Assembly: GCA_030432015.1 (NCBI GenBank)
Contig: JAUIHJ010000002.1
Span: 1 to 33,374 of the forward strand
Length of the DNA: 33,374 nt
Reading direction: 5' to 3'
DNA from: a bacterium
GTDB lineage: Bacteria; Planctomycetota; Planctomycetia; Pirellulales; Pirellulaceae
Positions 30,257 through 33,374 of this stretch are shown in pieces. Each line of letters begins with the position of its first letter. Positions within the stretch are counted from its first letter, which is position 1. The position numbers were made by a program, and so were the translations under genes. The notes under the pieces are model-generated. The model saw only the letters and a program-made list of their open reading frames with translations, was not told the origin of the DNA and ran no database searches.

Positions 30257-33205
30257 CTATTCGACAGCGTCGGCTGGCTCGTCCCAGTTGGCAATCAGAT
30301 CGGCGATCGCGGCGAGTCCCCCGGTCGCTTCGATGTTCTGGCCGCCTTCCTGGAGCAGCCGTTCCAATTCGAGCCACTCCTGATCAGCAAACCCAAGCTC
30401 CTTGGCCTTGCGTAACGCTTCAAGCGCTTCCGGCCATCGCTGCTGGGCGACGAAATAGCAAGCCTTGTTTACGTACAACCACGAATTTCCTGGCCGCAAC
30501 TTCTCGGCGACCTCCAGGTTTTGTTTGGCATGGCGACGATGAATCTCCGCTTGTTCCGGGGATAGCCGCGCCAGGCGCAGATGAACCAGGGCCAGGTTGT
30601 TATACGCTTTGTAGAGGCTGCGGTCTTTTGCCAAGGCGGTCGTCAGGGCTGCTTCGGCATCTGTCAACAGGTCGCGGGTGGGTTCCGACCGATGGGGCGC
30701 ACACAATACGAGTCCCAAGGTGTTATACAGGTCGGCTTCGCCGACTTCATTCGCCCCGCCTCCGCCGCCCGTCAACGTCTTGGTGATTGAGAGTCGGGCA
30801 GGATTTGGCTCGCGGTCCCGCATGTATTCCGCCCAACCGCGCCAACGGTACGCTTGCACGCGCTGATCGCCCTGTAACGTTTCTTCGTATTCTGTCGCGA
30901 GTTGGATCGCTCGCTCGAAATTCCCCAGCAAGCACTGCGCTCCGACGAGCGACGGGACGCCGCCGACCTCGCCGGCTGCCAGGTACTTCTCATTGAGTGC
31001 GACAAGTTGGTTGAGAGATTCCTTGTGGGGAGGAATCGCTGCCAGCCGAAAGGCGTGGAGCGACACGTCGGTTTTCCTTTCCAATGGCATCTCGGACTGC
31101 CATACCGTTTCCGCGAGCTGTGCAAAAACGCTGGAAGGCGCGGCCTGTTCGTCTGCAATTCCAATCAGAACGTCAAGCGCGTCCAAGTTACTTTCCGCAA
31201 CGTAGATCTTCGTGAGCGCGGCCACAATGCTGCCAACTTCCAGCTTGTTCAACACCTCGTCTTCGTTGGCCGGCTTCAATTTCAGGGCCTGCGAGTAGCA
31301 GGTGGTCGCAAGTTGAGCCAGTCCCTGATCGGACGTTGATTGGTCAAGCAACTCGTCCGCGACGGCTTGGAATACTCGTGGTTGGGTTGCCGTTTTGACG
31401 AGCTGTTCGATGTGTTGCTCAATACCCTGCGTGTCCGCAGCCTCCCTTAGCAACTCCAACAAGCGGATGTTGGGATCGATCTGATTCGGGAAATCGTCAC
31501 AGGCCTTGCGCCAACAGGCAATCGCCAGCGGGATGTTATCCTTGTCCTTGAACAGGTGGCCCAGGGCGGTATAAACGCCGAGTGCCGCCGGATCCTCCTT
31601 GTTGACTTGATTCAGCAGGGCCCCTGCCTCTCCCGGTTGTCCTCGCAGCAGGTAGCGCTGGGCAAGATTGTGGAATGAGCCCGCAAAGTGAGGGTGTGGC
31701 GGGCTGATGGCGTCTTGGAGGAGTTTGATCTGGTCTTCCGGGTCACTCGCCTGCAACGCAAGTTCATACTCGACCAGACCGCCAAACTGTTGCCGTGCGT
31801 CCTCGGGCATCGACGCCAGCGTCAACTTCGGTTTGAACTGTTCGAAATACGACGGCGACCAGATCGCCAAGGCGGCGCCAGCCAGCACCAGCCCGGCGAC
31901 CGCTGTCATACCAAGTCGACGACGATTCCGTGCACGCTGCCAGCGGTACGTGTTCTGGATTGATTCAAGCAGACGATCATGACTCAATTCGACATACCGT
32001 TCACCATCGCGTGACTCGGCCCGCAAGATCGCCTCCCGTTCCAGGGTTACGATGTCAGCCGGCGTCACGCCGTAACGACGGATAAGCTCGGACTCCTTCC
32101 GGAGAATCCGAAAACCGTTGGCATCGATCAGCCCGCGCGTGATCAGCCGCTGCACCTGCTTGGCCTTGCCTGAGCGAAAGAGCCGCTCCAGCGTTCGCTG
32201 ATAATACTCACCAAGCATCTTTGACATGCCGGCGTCGCCACCGAGAAAAGACGCGTCGATGGTGCTCGGCGCCCGGCGAAACCAGCTGCGCCGCGCACGC
32301 CGCTTGTCGTCGATACTCCGGCAAAGGACCTGGAGCTGGTAGGGAGCGATTTCGTTCAATTTGACGAACTCGCCGCGTCTTTTTTTGCTCGACAGGAAGT
32401 CGAGAATTTGCCGGACCGCGTCATCGGTGTATTCGAACGTGTCGCTGCCGACATCTTTGTGCACGAACAATGCCGGTTCGCGAATCGCATCTTCGCCGTC
32501 GTCATACGACAACCCGGTCAGTCGTACGCGATTACGAAAGATGGCTGGGATGTTGTTGGCAATTTCTTCCAGCTCACCGAGATAGTCTTCCCGAATGACG
32601 ATCAGAATTTTGACATCCAGCCGACGTTGCTTGGTCCGCCCGCCACTCTGTCGAGCTTGTGAGATCTTCAATTGTCGCAACAGGTTGGCCAGTTCGGCCA
32701 CGAAAGGGGTTCGCGACGACACGTCGTGCAGGGTGAAGAGCTCTTCAAACTGGTCGATCACCAGCAGCGGTGTGATCGGGCGATCATCCTGCCAGAATGC
32801 CGTGCTACGAAAAAACTTGGTCAGGTTGGACCGGTCGCCGTGATGGTATTCTCGGGCGTCGCCTTGTTCGAATTCGCGACCGGCCGATTCGATCTGCCGG
32901 ACGACAGAACTGAGCAAGCTTTCCTGATCGCCTCGTATGTTTCCCGGCCCCGTCTGGACTGGCCCCGTGTGGACCCGAACTGAAATTGGCAGCACATCCC
33001 GCTGCCGCAATCGGCCAAACAGACCTGCCTGAAGCAGCGACGTTTTCCCCATTCCGGAACGCGAGAACAGGACCACCAGGTCTTCCGACAGAATGGAATG
33101 TAAGACCTTCTCGGCATCGCCATCGCGGCCAAAGAAAAGGGCGCGATCGATCGAGTCTTGGGTAAACGGACGAGCTCCTGGATAGCGCTCGCGAGTTGCC
33201 GCCAT
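30257..33205 (-). CDS. nSTAND1-type NTPase with transmembrane helix and TPR array
   Basis: 982 residues. The ATG at 33205 has AAAGGAA 5 nt upstream; the frame is open further but runs through the preceding gene. The start RYPGARPFTQDSIDRALFFG is the hallmark of nSTAND1 NTPases. The P-loop reads SRSGMGKTS (48-56), with Ser in place of the first Gly. Walker B is PLLVIDQFEELF (146-157) and a sensor-like IVIRED follows (203-208). ELSHDRLLESI (406-416) ends the winged-helix part. One membrane helix (about 432-450) leads into TPR-like repeats to the C-terminus (clear ones at YKAYNNLALVHLRLARLSPE and WLYVNKACYFVAQQRWPEAL). STAND proteins are switches that oligomerise on sensing a signal. It follows a TIR-like gene by 13 bp. 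The ligand and the role (defence, signalling or envelope stress) are unknown. Confidence 0.85.
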   Translation of the reverse strand: MAATRERYPGARPFTQDSIDRALFFGRDGDAEKVLHSILSEDLVVLFSRSGMGKTSLLQAGLFGRLRQRDVLPISVRVHTGPVQTGPGNIRGDQESLLSSVVRQIESAGREFEQGDAREYHHGDRSNLTKFFRSTAFWQDDRPITPLLVIDQFEELFTLHDVSSRTPFVAELANLLRQLKISQARQSGGRTKQRRLDVKILIVIREDYLGELEEIANNIPAIFRNRVRLTGLSYDDGEDAIREPALFVHKDVGSDTFEYTDDAVRQILDFLSSKKRRGEFVKLNEIAPYQLQVLCRSIDDKRRARRSWFRRAPSTIDASFLGGDAGMSKMLGEYYQRTLERLFRSGKAKQVQRLITRGLIDANGFRILRKESELIRRYGVTPADIVTLEREAILRAESRDGERYVELSHDRLLESIQNTYRWQRARNRRRLGMTAVAGLVLAGAALAIWSPSYFEQFKPKLTLASMPEDARQQFGGLVEYELALQASDPEDQIKLLQDAISPPHPHFAGSFHNLAQRYLLRGQPGEAGALLNQVNKEDPAALGVYTALGHLFKDKDNIPLAIACWRKACDDFPNQIDPNIRLLELLREAADTQGIEQHIEQLVKTATQPRVFQAVADELLDQSTSDQGLAQLATTCYSQALKLKPANEDEVLNKLEVGSIVAALTKIYVAESNLDALDVLIGIADEQAAPSSVFAQLAETVWQSEMPLERKTDVSLHAFRLAAIPPHKESLNQLVALNEKYLAAGEVGGVPSLVGAQCLLGNFERAIQLATEYEETLQGDQRVQAYRWRGWAEYMRDREPNPARLSITKTLTGGGGGANEVGEADLYNTLGLVLCAPHRSEPTRDLLTDAEAALTTALAKDRSLYKAYNNLALVHLRLARLSPEQAEIHRRHAKQNLEVAEKLRPGNSWLYVNKACYFVAQQRWPEALEALRKAKELGFADQEWLELERLLQEGGQNIEATGGLAAIADLIANWDEPADAVE

Positions 33206-33218
33206 GTCGGTTCCTTTT

Positions 33219-33374
33219 TCAGCGTGTGTTTTCTCGGCGCCGCAGATCCTTGCGGACCGCCTCGTCAATCTTGGCGACGTCTTGTGGCAACTCAAGACAC
33301 TCGATGCGGTGAAGGTCCCTGAGCTCTTCCAATTGGGCGCCGGGTGCAATCGCGACGGGCAAGATCCATTTGAT
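33219..33374 (-). CDS. C-terminal end of a possible TIR-domain protein (5' partial)
   Basis: Only the last 51 codons lie in the window, read from the right edge to a TGA at 33219-33221. The peptide begins IKWILPVAIAPGAQLEELRD and ends in a charged helix rich in Lys and Arg. A hydrophobic strand with a Pro (ILPV), then a Leu-rich turn and a final amphipathic helix, resembles the end of bacterial TIR domains (IPV...LP..L.....). The NTPase gene starts 13 bp later, so the two are probably co-transcribed. With so little sequence the family call is tentative; another effector-type domain is possible. Confidence 0.5.
   Translation of the reverse strand: MKWILPVAIAPGAQLEELRDLHRIECLELPQDVAKIDEAVRKDLRRRENTR

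Overview
The window looks like a chromosomal segment of a GC-rich Gram-negative bacterium, most likely a planctomycete (Pirellulales-like). Grounds for this are an outer-membrane LptD-like protein, a sigma factor with several extra helix-turn-helix modules at its N-terminus, secreted HEAT/TPR proteins, a NusG with a long acidic leader, and an EF-Tu with a non-standard switch I. The taxonomic call is inference; there is no 16S rRNA here.

Layout. Positions 1-6015 (+) hold four tightly spaced genes: an LptD-like protein (5' end outside the window), a diacylglycerol kinase-type membrane protein, an NAD(P)-binding epimerase-like protein and an MFS transporter with a large periplasmic insertion. 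A RecQ-family helicase follows on the minus strand (6113-8029), then a non-coding gap of about 670 bp with a degenerate 14-bp tandem repeat, then a large secreted HEAT/TPR protein (8697-11537, +).

Positions 11667-25954 (-) are the core transcription/translation supercluster, read right to left: promoter, tRNA-Thr(TGT), tRNA-Tyr(GTA), tRNA-Gly(TCC), tRNA-Thr(GGT), tuf, tRNA-Trp(CCA), secE, nusG, rplK, rplA, rplJ, rplL, rpoB, rpoC, intrinsic terminator. This order and the four leading anticodons match the E. coli thrU-tyrU-glyT-thrT-tufB / secE-nusG / rplKAJL-rpoBC arrangement. Long hairpins sit between rplL and rpoB and between rpoB and rpoC. Upstream on the same strand is the HTH-sigma factor gene (26238-27905), and between it and the tRNA promoter is a strongly structured RNA element ending in U8.

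Positions 27906-28675 are non-coding, followed by a secreted protein of unknown function (28676-30151, +). At the right edge, reading leftward, are the end of a gene whose C-terminus resembles a TIR domain and, 13 bp later, an nSTAND1-type NTPase with a transmembrane helix and a long TPR array. This pair is the best candidate for an uncharacterised signalling or defence module. The most interesting smaller signals are the structured RNA at 26080-26188, the EF-Tu switch I change, the sigma factor architecture and the MFS insertion.
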